Assembly (NCBI GenBank): GCA_934526015.1
Contig: CAKSZY010000046.1
Coordinates: forward strand, 1 to 12,794
From: an uncultured Dokdonella sp.
GTDB lineage: Bacteria; Pseudomonadota; Gammaproteobacteria; Xanthomonadales; Rhodanobacteraceae
DNA: 12,794 bases
Direction of reading: 5' to 3'
In this document: one piece after another, positions 5,457-12,794 of the stretch
How the letters are laid out: the number at the start of each line of letters is the position of its first letter
How positions within the stretch are numbered: the stretch's first letter is position 1
The notes under the pieces: generated by a model
Seen by the model: only the letters and a program-made list of their open reading frames with translations
Database searches by the model: none
Told to the model about the DNA's origin: nothing
Made by a program: the position numbers and the translations under genes

Positions 5457-6257
5457 CTAGCCATCCTCGCGGGTGAGGCGACGCAGGTATTCGTCGGCGT
5501 CGACCTGTACTTCGCGCGGGCGGCGGTTGAGCAGGTCCTGGATGCGTTCGTTGTCGGCGGCGCGCACGTCGGCGACGCTGCCGGTCATCAGCACGTCGCC
5601 CTGGTCGAGCACGGTGATGGTGTCGGCGATCTTGAACGCGCTCTCGAGTTCGTGGGTGACCACGACGATGGTCATGCGCAAGGCATCGCGCAGGCGCAGG
5701 ATCAGTTCGTCGAGTTCGGCCGAGACGACCGGATCGAGACCGGCCGATGGCTCGTCGAAGAACAGCAGGCGCGGATCCATGACGATCGCGCGCGCCAGCG
5801 CGGCACGCTTGACCATGCCGCCGGAAAGCTGCGCCGGCATGAGGTCCTGGAAGCCGCCGAGGTTGACCACCTCGAGCTTGAGCCGGCTCATGATGCGGAT
5901 GGTCGACTCGTCGAGCGCGGTGTGCTCGCGCAGCGGCAGGGCGACGTTGTCGCCGACCGTCAGCGAGGTCAGCAATGCGCCGCCCTGGAACGACACGCCG
6001 ATGCGCTTGCGCACGTCGAGCTTCTCGCGCTCGGTCGCGCGGGCGATGTCCTTGCCGAACAGCTTGACCGTGCCCGACACCGGCCGGTTGAGGCCGAGCA
6101 TGTGGCGCAGCAGGGTGCTCTTGCCCGATCCCGAGCCGCCCATGATGACGCGGATCTCGCCGGCATCGACGCGGAAATCGACGCCGTTGAGGATGCGGCG
6201 CTTGCCGTACCAGGCCTCGAGCTTCTCCACCTCGATCAGCGTCGTCACGGCGTTCAC
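5457..6257 (-). CDS. mlaF: MlaF-like ABC transporter ATP-binding protein
   Basis: A 266-residue ATPase that drives lipid movement through the MlaE permease at the inner-membrane cytoplasmic face. All ABC motifs are present: Walker A G40-GSGSGKST48 (K46), Q-loop Q91, signature LSGGM (144-148), Walker B LLFFDEP with D168 and E169, D-loop SAGLDP, and H-loop H202. The Mkl/MlaF style of FFDEPSAGLDPVVSAELDELI is typical of phospholipid importers. The C-terminal extension after about 240 (LLNRRPREVQVDADEYL) is like that of MlaF, where the tail contacts the neighbouring subunit. GTG 6257 overlaps the mlaE stop as GTGA; a second GTG at 6248 is possible. The reading frame stays open far upstream, but that part is the mlaE region read in the wrong frame. 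Confidence 0.95.
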   Translation of the reverse strand: MNAVTTLIEVEKLEAWYGKRRILNGVDFRVDAGEIRVIMGGSGSGKSTLLRHMLGLNRPVSGTVKLFGKDIARATEREKLDVRKRIGVSFQGGALLTSLTVGDNVALPLREHTALDESTIRIMSRLKLEVVNLGGFQDLMPAQLSGGMVKRAALARAIVMDPRLLFFDEPSAGLDPVVSAELDELILRLRDALRMTIVVVTHELESAFKIADTITVLDQGDVLMTGSVADVRAADNERIQDLLNRRPREVQVDADEYLRRLTREDG

Positions 6258-7051
6258 CGGTTGAGGAAGAAGCTGAAGATCATGTCGGCGATGATGATCC
6301 AGCAGATCGAGAGGACCACCGCGCGGGTGGTCGCGCGGCCGACGCCTTCGGCGCCGCCGCTGACCGAGAAGCCGGTGCTGACGCCGATCAGGGTGATCAG
6401 CACGGCGAAGACGACGCTCTTGGCGAGGCCCTGGCCGATGTCGCCGGGATCGAGCAGGGTCATCGTCTGCAGCAGGTAGGCCGCGGGCGTCACATCGAGC
6501 GCCGGCGCGCTGTACAGCGCGGCGCCGAAGATCGCCACGGCATCGGCGAAGATGGTCAGCGCCGGCAGCATCACCAGCATCGCGATCAGCGCCGGCGCGA
6601 CGAGGTAGCGCACCGGTTCGATGCCGATCACGGCGAGCGCGTCGACCTCCTGCGAGACGCTCATCGAGCCGATGCGCGCGGCCAGCGCCGAGCCGGAACG
6701 GCCGGCGACGAGGATCGCGGTGATCAGCGCGCCGAACTCGCGGGTGACCGATTTCGCCACGGCGATGACGACCTGCGACTGCGCGCCGAACTCGCCGAGC
6801 GCGGCGATGAACTGGATGCCGAGCATGATGCCGACGGTGAAGGCGAGCAGGCTGACGATCGGCAGCGCGTCGACGCCGATCTGGCGCATCTGCTCGAACA
6901 CGGCGCGCCAGCGCACCGGCTGGCCGATGCGCCAGCCGGCCACGGTGAACCACAGCGACTCGACCAGCAGGCTTGCCGCATAGCCCATGCCGGCGAGCGC
7001 GCCGAGAGTGGCGCGACCGACCTGGGCGAGCGCGCCGGTCAGGGCTTCCAC
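6254..7051 (-). CDS. mlaE: MlaE-like ABC transporter permease
   Basis: A 265-residue inner-membrane permease of the MlaE/TGD1 family, the channel that passes phospholipid to or from the MCE ring. It has an amphipathic N-terminal helix (about 1-40), then membrane segments near 61-85, 100-116, 150-180, 211-230 and 244-263. The family signature is visible in the central coupling region, GRSGSALAARIGSMSVSQEV (117-136), with DALAVIG after it. GTG 7051 overlaps the STAS stop by 13 bases and gives the usual family length; no strong ribosome-binding site is seen, so translation is probably coupled. The mlaF start overlaps its end by 4 bases. Direction of lipid transport cannot be read from the sequence. 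Confidence 0.94.
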   Translation of the reverse strand: MEALTGALAQVGRATLGALAGMGYAASLLVESLWFTVAGWRIGQPVRWRAVFEQMRQIGVDALPIVSLLAFTVGIMLGIQFIAALGEFGAQSQVVIAVAKSVTREFGALITAILVAGRSGSALAARIGSMSVSQEVDALAVIGIEPVRYLVAPALIAMLVMLPALTIFADAVAIFGAALYSAPALDVTPAAYLLQTMTLLDPGDIGQGLAKSVVFAVLITLIGVSTGFSVSGGAEGVGRATTRAVVLSICWIIIADMIFSFFLNR

Positions 7052-7392
7052 GCCGGCGTGCCGGTCACGTCGGGGATCGCGCCGGCATCGGCGACGATCG
7101 GAAACACGCGGTCGAGGCGGGCCAGTTCGAGCACCGAGCGCACCGCGTCACTGACGGCGACGAGGGCGAAGCCGCGCCCCTGGGTGCGCGCTTTCTGCAG
7201 TCCCTCGACCAGTGCGGCGATGCCGGAGGAGTCGATGTAGCTGACTTCGCTCAGTTCGACGCCGACCCGCGGATGCTTGCCGAGCGCATCCAGCACGGCA
7301 CCGCGCACCTGTTGCGACCACGACAGGTCGACCTCGCCGCGCAGGCGGATCAGCGCGCTGCCGTCCGCGGATTCCACGTCCATCGCGTTCAT
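7039..7392 (-). CDS. STAS-domain protein (anti-sigma antagonist / MlaB-like)
   Basis: A 117-residue protein consisting almost wholly of a STAS domain (about 5-105): ALIRLRGEVDLSWSQQV, then VGVELSEVSYIDSSGIAALV. The conserved phospho-acceptor site is YIDSSGI (D54, S55, S56), a true serine as in SpoIIAA and RsbV. Two roles are known for such proteins: switching a kinase/anti-sigma partner, or, as in MlaB, binding the MlaF ATPase and being needed for its activity. Its position fits both: its ATG overlaps the phosphatase/kinase gene stop (ATGA) and its end overlaps the mlaE start. An in-frame ATG at 7383 is a possible second start. I infer that it is the link between the regulator and the transporter. 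Confidence 0.9.
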   Translation of the reverse strand: MNAMDVESADGSALIRLRGEVDLSWSQQVRGAVLDALGKHPRVGVELSEVSYIDSSGIAALVEGLQKARTQGRGFALVAVSDAVRSVLELARLDRVFPIVADAGAIPDVTGTPAWKP

Positions 7393-9095
7393 TCGTTGTC
7401 ATCCCCCGACTGGTTGCGCGCCTCGACGCGCTTGCGCATGACGAGCCGGTTGCCGCGTCCGTCGGGACGCGCCTGCAGGCTCCATTCGTCCATCACCGCA
7501 TCGATCAGGGCGACACCGAGTCCCCCTGCCCGTTCCTCGCCGAGCGGCTTCGGCTTGACGCAGGCCGGGTCAACCACCGGCGCCGTATCGAGCAGGCGGA
7601 ACTCGAACTGGTTGCCCTCGCTGAGCACGCGCACGTCGATGTCGCCCGCACAGGCATCGCCATAGGCATGGCGGATGATGTTGCAGCAGGCCTCGTCGAC
7701 GGCAAGCACGAGGCGATCGCGCAGGCCGGACTCGATGCCGGCCCCATCGAGCGCCCCGCGCAGGGCCGCCCGCAGTTCGCGCATCGCTTGCGGGCGCGCC
7801 GGGAAGCGGCGTTCGAGCAGCACTTCATGGCTTCGTGAGGACGGGCGCTCGACCAGCAGCAGGGTGGTGTCGTCGACCAGGCGCATGCGCTTCAATTCAC
7901 CGAGCATGGCGCGCAGGCGCGGCCCGCTCGACGATCCGGCGTGGCGGGTGACGAGTTCGCGCACGCCTTGCTCGCCGATCGTGCGGCGGGCGGCATCGCG
8001 CACGTCGGTGACCCCGTCGGAAAAGCAGTACAGCGTACCGTCGCCGAGTTCGAGCGCATGCGGCTCGAATGGGATGCCCGGCAGGATGCCGAGCGGCGGC
8101 CCGCCGGAAGGGTACTCGGTGAAACCCTCGTCGCGATGCAGCAGCGCCGGCGGGAAACCGGCACCGGCGAAGTGCACGTTGCCGCCATCGCGTTCGCACT
8201 GGCCGACCAGGGCGCAGACGAAACGGCCGTCGAGCGCGGTGCGGCAGAGGTCGTCGTTGGCGCGGGCCAGCCATTCCGCCGGCGGCGTGCCGTCCTTGCC
8301 GATCCAGCGCAGCAGCGAGGCGGCGCGCACCATCAGCAGGGCGGCATCGAGACCCTTGCCGGAAACGTCGCCGACGAAGAACCCGACGCGACCGTCGGGC
8401 AGGTCGAAATAATCGTAGAAGTCGCCGGAAATCTCGTGTGCCGGCAGGTTGACGCCGAGCACCGGGAAGGCATCGCGCCGGCGCTTCGGCAGCAGCGATT
8501 TCTGCAGCCGGCGGGCGAGGTCGAACTCGCGCTTGAGGCGCACCTGTTCGATCAGCTCGTGCGCCATGCGCGCATTGTTGATCGCCAGCGCGGTCGGCGC
8601 GGCGACGAGGCGGAGGATCTCGGCATCGGCCGGGCCGAACACGCTGCCATCGCGCTTGTTGACCACTTCGAGCGCGCCGATCGGTCCCCTCGCCGTCGCC
8701 AGCGGCACGCAGACGAGGCTGCGGGTGACGAAGCCGCTGGCCTCGTCGGCGGCGCGGTCGACGCGATCGTCGACCTGTGCATTGGCGGAGATCAGTGCGC
8801 GGTTCTCGGCGACGGAGCGGCCGACCACACCCTGGCCGATCTCGATGCGCATGCCGGTCAGGTCGACCGGGCCGTAGCAGACCCGGCATTCGAGCGCACT
8901 GCCGTCGTCGTTCAGCAGGAACAGCGAGGCCGCCTCGGCCTGCATGAAATCGGCGATGCGGACCACCGCTTCGTCGATCGTCTCGCGCAGGTCGAGGGAA
9001 ACGGCCAGGGTCTGCGACAGGTCGGCGAGAAACGCCAGCGCGCGCGCTTCGCTGGCGCCAGCCTCGGTCACGGGCGCGGCCGCCAGCGCGTTCAT
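7389..9095 (-). CDS. GAF - SpoIIE/PP2C phosphatase - HATPase kinase fusion
   Basis: A 568-residue cytoplasmic regulator with no membrane helix. Residues about 18-175 form a GAF sensor domain; 176-203 a coiled-coil linker ending FDLARRLQKSLLP, the usual lead-in to RsbU-type phosphatases; 205-415 a SpoIIE/PP2C serine phosphatase with the metal-binding aspartates in SGDFYD (223-228), GDVSGKGLDAAL (242-253), SDGVTD (359-364) and DDTTLL (408-413). Residues 430-560 form an RsbW/SpoIIAB-like HATPase with N-box DEACCNIIRHAY (E468, N472) and a glycine box GGLGVALI. It therefore holds both the phosphatase and the likely kinase for a STAS protein, which is encoded directly downstream. ATG 9095 overlaps the pssA stop (ATGA). 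The open frame extends further upstream, but that is pssA out of frame. No sigma factor gene is nearby. Confidence 0.93.
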   Translation of the reverse strand: MNALAAAPVTEAGASEARALAFLADLSQTLAVSLDLRETIDEAVVRIADFMQAEAASLFLLNDDGSALECRVCYGPVDLTGMRIEIGQGVVGRSVAENRALISANAQVDDRVDRAADEASGFVTRSLVCVPLATARGPIGALEVVNKRDGSVFGPADAEILRLVAAPTALAINNARMAHELIEQVRLKREFDLARRLQKSLLPKRRRDAFPVLGVNLPAHEISGDFYDYFDLPDGRVGFFVGDVSGKGLDAALLMVRAASLLRWIGKDGTPPAEWLARANDDLCRTALDGRFVCALVGQCERDGGNVHFAGAGFPPALLHRDEGFTEYPSGGPPLGILPGIPFEPHALELGDGTLYCFSDGVTDVRDAARRTIGEQGVRELVTRHAGSSSGPRLRAMLGELKRMRLVDDTTLLLVERPSSRSHEVLLERRFPARPQAMRELRAALRGALDGAGIESGLRDRLVLAVDEACCNIIRHAYGDACAGDIDVRVLSEGNQFEFRLLDTAPVVDPACVKPKPLGEERAGGLGVALIDAVMDEWSLQARPDGRGNRLVMRKRVEARNQSGDDNE

Positions 9096-9880
9096 TCGTC
9101 GGCGCGCTCGCCGCGCTGCGCGCGTTGCGCGCGCGTTCGACGCAGGCCCCACAGCGTCATCACCGGACCCGACAGCACGTACAGCACGGCGATGCCGAAC
9201 AGCACGCGCGGCGGGTCGACGACCAGGGCGACGATGACCAGCAGGGCGATCGGGCCGACGATGAACGGCACGCGGTCCGAGCGCGGCCACGCCTTGAAGC
9301 TGAAGTAACGCACGTTGCTGACCATCAGCAGGCCGGCGGCGACGGCGATCACCGGGGTGACGAACTGCACCTCGATGCCGCTCAGGCCGAACTTCTCGAT
9401 CGTCCACACGAACGACATGCAAAGCACCGCCGCGGCCGGACTGGCCAGGCCCTGGAAATAACGCTTGTCGACGACGCCGACCTGGGTATTGAAGCGGGCC
9501 AGACGCATGGCCGCGCAGGCCGCATAGACGAACGCCGCGGCCCAGCCGACCTTGCCCCACAACGAGCCCCAGGCGGCGAGCGAGGACAGCGACCAGGTGT
9601 ACATGACCAGGGCCGGGGCGACGCCGAAGCTGACCAGATCGGACAACGAGTCGTACTGCACGCCGAAATCGCTCTGCGTGCCGGTCAGGCGGGCGACACG
9701 GCCGTCGAGTCCGTCGAGAATGCCGGCGACGAACACGGCCAGGGCGGCTTCGCTGTAGCGTCCGCCGATCGAGGCGACGATCGCGTAGAAGCCGGCGAAC
9801 ATCGCCCCGGTGGTAAACAGGTTCGGCAGCAGGTAGATGCCGCGGGGCCGCTTGCGGCCGCTGGCTGGGGATTCTTCCAC
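9092..9880 (-). CDS. pssA: CDP-diacylglycerol-serine O-phosphatidyltransferase
   Basis: A 262-residue integral membrane enzyme that makes phosphatidylserine from CDP-diacylglycerol and serine, the step leading to phosphatidylethanolamine. The CDP-alcohol phosphotransferase motif is complete: D59-G60-x2-A63-R64-x8-G73-x3-D77-x3-D81. Multiple membrane helices surround it, beginning with IYLLPNLFTTGAMFAGFYAI, as in PssA proteins. This is the membrane-bound type, unlike E. coli PssA, which belongs to the phospholipase D superfamily. GTG 9880 is chosen because GGAAGG lies 8 bases upstream and the product then begins MEESPASGRK just before the family's conserved region; the frame stays open to 10177 without a better start. 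The C-terminus is basic (RRTRAQRAQRGERADE). It heads the transport operon and overlaps the next gene by 4 bases. Confidence 0.93.
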   Translation of the reverse strand: MEESPASGRKRPRGIYLLPNLFTTGAMFAGFYAIVASIGGRYSEAALAVFVAGILDGLDGRVARLTGTQSDFGVQYDSLSDLVSFGVAPALVMYTWSLSSLAAWGSLWGKVGWAAAFVYAACAAMRLARFNTQVGVVDKRYFQGLASPAAAVLCMSFVWTIEKFGLSGIEVQFVTPVIAVAAGLLMVSNVRYFSFKAWPRSDRVPFIVGPIALLVIVALVVDPPRVLFGIAVLYVLSGPVMTLWGLRRTRAQRAQRGERADE

Positions 9881-10206
9881 GCTGAAAACCTTCCGGCAGG
9901 GGCGGTCGAGTTTACCCGGTATTCCCGGCCACTCCCGCATGGCGTCCCGCGCCGCCCGCTCGTCGCGGACACGGCGTGCGCCGCCTGCGATCGCCTCCCT
10001 TCCGCGCCGGTCGAGCGGACAGGATCGACGCGGCGACAGGCCGGACAGGCGGAGCGGCCACGCCGAAGAGCGGCCATGAGGCTCGACCGAAGGCTGCGAT
10101 TTGCCACGCAATTGCTTGTCAGGAAAGGCCACTAGTGCTATCCAGTGCGCCCAGAAGCCAGGGTCCAATGCGGCCAACCCGGCTTGCCCACCCCTGGAGC
10201 CCCGCC
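9881..10206. other. Divergent intergenic region pssA / DUF4124 gene
   Basis: About 326 bases without a gene I can support. It must hold the promoters for pssA (minus) and the DUF4124 gene (plus). On the pssA side a TAAACT (9914-9909) could be a -10, but I see no matching -35. The central part is very GC-rich, with open frames that look like shadows. Confidence 0.5.
10116..10144 (+). promoter_or_regulatory. Candidate promoter for the DUF4124 gene
   Basis: TTGTCA (10116-10121), 17 bases, then TATCCA (10139-10144), with TG one base before the -10 (extended -10 form). The -35 matches five of six bases; the -10 is weak. It would give a leader of about 55 bases. Confidence 0.35.
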
Positions 10207-10611
10207 ATGAAGCCTTCCATTCCCGTCCTGCTCCTGCTGCTGGCCGTTGCAGGCCCGCTCGCCGCCCAGCAGGTCTACACCTGGACCGACGCGAATGGCG
10301 TCAAGCATTTCTCCGACGAGCCGCCACCGGCCAGCGTGAAGGACACCAAGAAGGTCATCGTGCGCGGCGGCGTGACCAGCACCGAAGACGCGAACAAGCC
10401 GGCAGACGAGGCGGCCGGCAAGGGCCCCGGCATGGCTGCCGCAGCCGGCTACTCGGCCGAGGACATCAAGCGCAACTGCGCCACCGCGCAGCGCAACCTC
10501 GACACCCTGCAGAAGAGCCGTCCCACCGCCGAGGCGGAAGTCGACGTCCAGGTCGAATACCAGGAACGCGTCGGCAAGGTGCAACAGCAGATCGCCCTCT
10601 TCTGCGGCTGA
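10207..10611 (+). CDS. Secreted DUF4124-domain protein
   Basis: A 134-residue protein. Residues 1-20 form a Sec signal peptide with likely cleavage between A20 and Q21, so it is periplasmic. Residues 21-50 are the DUF4124 core ([20 protein letters not shown]), a small beta domain common in Gammaproteobacteria with no established function. A low-complexity Ala/Lys/Asp linker follows (55-80), then a helical C-terminal region (83-130, [18 protein letters not shown] and [15 protein letters not shown]) with two cysteines, C91 and C133, that could form a disulfide. TGGAG lies 7 bases before the ATG. It reads toward proS, 191 bases away, but proS seems to have its own promoter. No link to the lipid genes can be shown beyond divergence from pssA. 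Confidence 0.85.
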   Translation: MKPSIPVLLLLLAVAGPLAAQQVYTWTDANGVKHFSDEPPPASVKDTKKVIVRGGVTSTEDANKPADEAAGKGPGMAAAAGYSAEDIKRNCATAQRNLDTLQKSRPTAEAEVDVQVEYQERVGKVQQQIALFCG

Positions 10612-10662
10612 CCGTTCCGAAATCCGCGCGTCCCGATTCCTCGCCCATCCCCGCGCCCCTGT

Positions 10663-10692
10663 CCTGCAGGAGCGCAGCCTGTGCGCGACCGG
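10663..10692. repeat. REP-like palindromic unit
   Basis: CCTGCAGGAGCGCAGCCTGT followed by GCGCGACCGG, with a GCGCA-gcctg-TGCGC stem. It resembles the GTAGGAGCG...CGCGACC intergenic units frequent in xanthomonads and pseudomonads. A single copy is seen here. Confidence 0.4.
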
Positions 10693-10764
10693 CGTGGGTG
10701 GCGGTCCTGCCCGCACAGCTGCGGCGTTCGCGCACGCACGAGCCGGCGGCGCTGCGCAGCCGCC

Positions 10765-10773
10765 TGCTAGAAT
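10765..10773 (+). promoter_or_regulatory. Extended -10 promoter of proS
   Basis: TGCTAGAAT: an extended -10 (TGn plus TAGAAT, five of six matches). No good -35 is seen. The leader to the ATG at 10803 would be about 23 bases. Confidence 0.45.
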
Positions 10774-10802
10774 CCGCGGTTCACCGAACGGATCCTGCCT
10801 GC

Positions 10803-12500
10803 ATGCGCCTCTCCCGCTTCCACCTCGCCACCGTCAAGGAAGTCCCCGCCGACGCCGAGATCGCCAGTCACCAGCTGATGCTGCGTGCCGGCATGGTCCG
10901 CAAGCTCGCGGCCGGCATCTACACGTGGTCGCCGCTCGGCCTGCGCGTGCTGCAGCGGGTCGAGAACATCGTTCGCGAGGAGATGAACCGGGCCGGTGCG
11001 CTCGAGCTGCTGATGCCGTCGATCCAGCCGCGCGAGCTGTGGGAGGAAACCGGACGCTGGGAGAAGTTCGGCGGCCAGCTGCTGAAGATCCGCGACCGCA
11101 AGGAAGCCGAGTACTGCTACGGCCCCACCCACGAGGAAGTCATCACCGATTTCGCCCGCCAGGAGCTGAAGTCCTACAAGCAGCTGCCGGTCAACTTCTA
11201 CCAGATCCAGACCAAGTTCCGCGACGAGATCCGCCCGCGCTTCGGCGTCATGCGTGCGCGCGAGTTCCTCATGAAGGACGCCTACTCGTTCCACGCCAGC
11301 GTGGAGTGCCTGCAGCGCGAATACCGCAACATGTACGACGCCTACGCGCGCATCTTCAGCCGCCTCGGCCTGCGCTTCCGCGCCGTCGAGGCCGACACCG
11401 GCGCCATCGGCGGCAGCGCCTCGCACGAGTTCCAGGTGCTCGCCGACTCCGGCGAGGATGCGATCGCGTTCTCCGACGGCTCCGACTACGCCGCCAACAT
11501 CGAAAAGGCCGAAGCGCTCGCACCGACGCAGGCACGCCCGGCGCCGGCCGCGGCACTGGAAACGGTCGACACGCCGACCCAGCGCACGATCGAGGAGATC
11601 AGCGCCTTCCTGCGCGTGGCCCACGAGCAGTGCATCAAGACGATCCTCGTGCGCGGCAAAGACGGCCTGGTCGCGCTGTGCGTGCGCGGCGACCACGAAG
11701 TCAACGAGGTCAAGGCCGCGCGCCTCGACGAGCTCGAGGGTGATCTCGTGCTCGCCGACGAGGCGGAAATCGTGCGCGCGACCGGTTGCAAGCCGGGTTT
11801 CATCGGCCCGGTCGGCCTGCCCGACTCGATTCCCGTCATCGTCGACCGCTCCGCTGCCATCGTCGCCGACTTCGTCTGTGGCGCGAACGCCGAAGGCAAG
11901 CACCTGCGCGGCGCCAACTGGGAGCGCGACGCGCGCATCACGCGCATCGCCGACCTGCGCAAGGTCGTCGCCGGCGACCTCTCGCCCGACGGCAAGGGAA
12001 CGCTGTCGCTGGCGCGCGGCATCGAGGTCGGCCACGTGTTCCAGCTCGGCCAGAAATATGCCGAAGCACTCGATGCGACCGTGCTCGACGACCAGGGCAA
12101 GGCGCGCGTCATGCACATGGGCTGTTACGGTATCGGCGTCAGCCGCATCGTCGCCGCCGCGATCGAACAGAACCACGACGAGGCCGGCATCCTCTGGCCG
12201 GAGCCGATGGCGCCCTGGCAGGTCATCATCTGCCCGATCAACATGGCGGCCAGCGAGGCCGTCCGCGAGGAAGCCAATGCGCTGTACGACGCACTTGAGG
12301 CGCGCGGCATCGAGGTCGCGCTCGACGACCGTGGCCTGCGCCCCGGCCCGATGTTCGCCGACGCCGAACTGATCGGCATCCCGCATCGCGTCGTCATCGG
12401 TGATCGCGGCCTCGCCAGCGGCACCTACGAGTACCGCCGCCGCGGCGAAACCGAGAACCGCTCCCTGACCCGCTCGGAACTGCTCGCGCTGTTCGATTGA
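10803..12500 (+). CDS. proS: Prolyl-tRNA synthetase, bacterial (editing) type
   Basis: A 565-residue cytoplasmic class II synthetase that charges tRNA-Pro, essentially full length (E. coli 572). The N-terminus [20 protein letters not shown] and [20 protein letters not shown] is typical. Catalytic elements are [10 protein letters not shown] (107-116), motif 2 in [20 protein letters not shown] (137-156), and motif 3 in [18 protein letters not shown] (439-456). Residues about 224-405 are the inserted editing domain that clears alanyl-tRNA-Pro; K279 in CIKTILVRG corresponds to the lysine needed for editing in E. coli. The anticodon-binding domain occupies about 470-565 ([20 protein letters not shown]). 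The frame stays open upstream to 10101, but only the ATG at 10803 follows the promoter and starts at the family N-terminus. Its ribosome-binding site is weak. Confidence 0.97.
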   Translation: MRLSRFHLATVKEVPADAEIASHQLMLRAGMVRKLAAGIYTWSPLGLRVLQRVENIVREEMNRAGALELLMPSIQPRELWEETGRWEKFGGQLLKIRDRKEAEYCYGPTHEEVITDFARQELKSYKQLPVNFYQIQTKFRDEIRPRFGVMRAREFLMKDAYSFHASVECLQREYRNMYDAYARIFSRLGLRFRAVEADTGAIGGSASHEFQVLADSGEDAIAFSDGSDYAANIEKAEALAPTQARPAPAAALETVDTPTQRTIEEISAFLRVAHEQCIKTILVRGKDGLVALCVRGDHEVNEVKAARLDELEGDLVLADEAEIVRATGCKPGFIGPVGLPDSIPVIVDRSAAIVADFVCGANAEGKHLRGANWERDARITRIADLRKVVAGDLSPDGKGTLSLARGIEVGHVFQLGQKYAEALDATVLDDQGKARVMHMGCYGIGVSRIVAAAIEQNHDEAGILWPEPMAPWQVIICPINMAASEAVREEANALYDALEARGIEVALDDRGLRPGPMFADAELIGIPHRVVIGDRGLASGTYEYRRRGETENRSLTRSELLALFD

Positions 12501-12621
12501 CGACAACCCGGCAAAGCGCTCGCTCCGCTGCTCTTGCGACTTCGGTCAACGCTTCAGCCGAGCAAGCCCGGCTCTGCCAGAGCGCGCACGCTTCCATGCT
12601 TCCGCAGAGCAGCGCCAGCCG

Positions 12622-12794
12622 TCCCTTCGCCCCGCGCAGCGGGGAGAAGGTGGTGCGGCAGCACCGGATGAGGGGCCGTGGGAGGTGGGGTGCGTTCGCC
12701 ATGCAGCCGTGCGCGAACCCGACTTCATCGGCGGTTGCACGAAAAGCACGAAAGCGCCCCTCATCCGCGGCTGCCGCCGCACCTTCTCCCCGTC
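12622..12794. repeat. Hairpin repeat downstream of proS, inverted arrangement, cut by window end
   Basis: The same family as the cluster at 4725-5406. One half lies at 12622-12677 (large stem CCTTCGCCCCGC...CGGGGAGAAGG, small hairpin GGTGC-ggca-GCACC, CCGGATGAGGGGCC) and a second begins at 12754 (GCGCCCCTCATCCGCGG). The linker (12678-12753) is the reverse complement of the linker type between units 1 and 2 of the other cluster, including GTGGGAGGTGGGGTGCG. The bases 12501-12621 hold no gene and no clear terminator; the stem at 12623-12650 may serve to end or protect the proS transcript. Confidence 0.8.

Noticed and set aside
6258..6953. N-terminal extension of the MlaF frame (about 230 extra codons)
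   Set aside because: The extension is the mlaE gene read in another frame; the ATPase begins normally at GTG 6257.
9096..9560. N-terminal extension of the phosphatase/kinase frame
   Set aside because: It overlaps pssA completely and is arginine/glycine-rich without a domain; ATG 9095 forms an ATGA junction.
10767..12506. 579-codon open frame on the minus strand across proS
   Set aside because: It is an antisense shadow of proS, whose motifs and length are unmistakable; high GC keeps the opposite frame open.

Overview
The window reads as chromosomal DNA of a high-GC gammaproteobacterium, most likely of the Xanthomonadales/Lysobacterales. This rests on the protein sequences, the TAGAAT-type -10 boxes, the ATGA-coupled minus-strand genes and a family of paired-hairpin intergenic repeats. 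It is an inference, not an identification.

Left end (1-1175): an accessory patch. It starts with the 5' part of an IS1182-family transposase (minus strand, cut by the window edge). The end of that element lies within a few bases of a small plus-strand gene for a membrane-anchored HIRAN-domain protein. This gene looks less GC-rich than the rest and is bracketed by a perfect 13-bp inverted repeat that takes in both its start and its stop codon, the layout of an integron-type gene cassette. A 360-bp stretch with no convincing gene follows.

Centre (1176-9880): all genes are on the minus strand. In transcription order these are pssA (phosphatidylserine synthase), a GAF/PP2C-phosphatase/HATPase-kinase fusion, a STAS protein, mlaE (permease) and mlaF (ATPase). 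Then comes about 900 bp of non-coding DNA holding three composite hairpin repeats, followed by an MCE (mlaD-like) gene, an ABC auxiliary lipoprotein, holD and rimI. A separate NYN/OST-HTH RNA-associated gene lies last. Nearly every junction from pssA to mlaF, and from the MCE gene to holD, overlaps by 4-13 bases. The group joins phospholipid synthesis to an MCE-type lipid transporter, with a complete partner-switch module (phosphatase, kinase, STAS) in between. The likely reading is that phosphorylation of the STAS protein controls the lipid ABC transporter. This is the most interesting system in the window.

Right end (9881-12794): a divergent intergenic region, a secreted DUF4124 protein, and proS (bacterial-type prolyl-tRNA synthetase with editing domain), both on the plus strand. 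The window ends in a further copy of the same hairpin repeat family in the opposite orientation.
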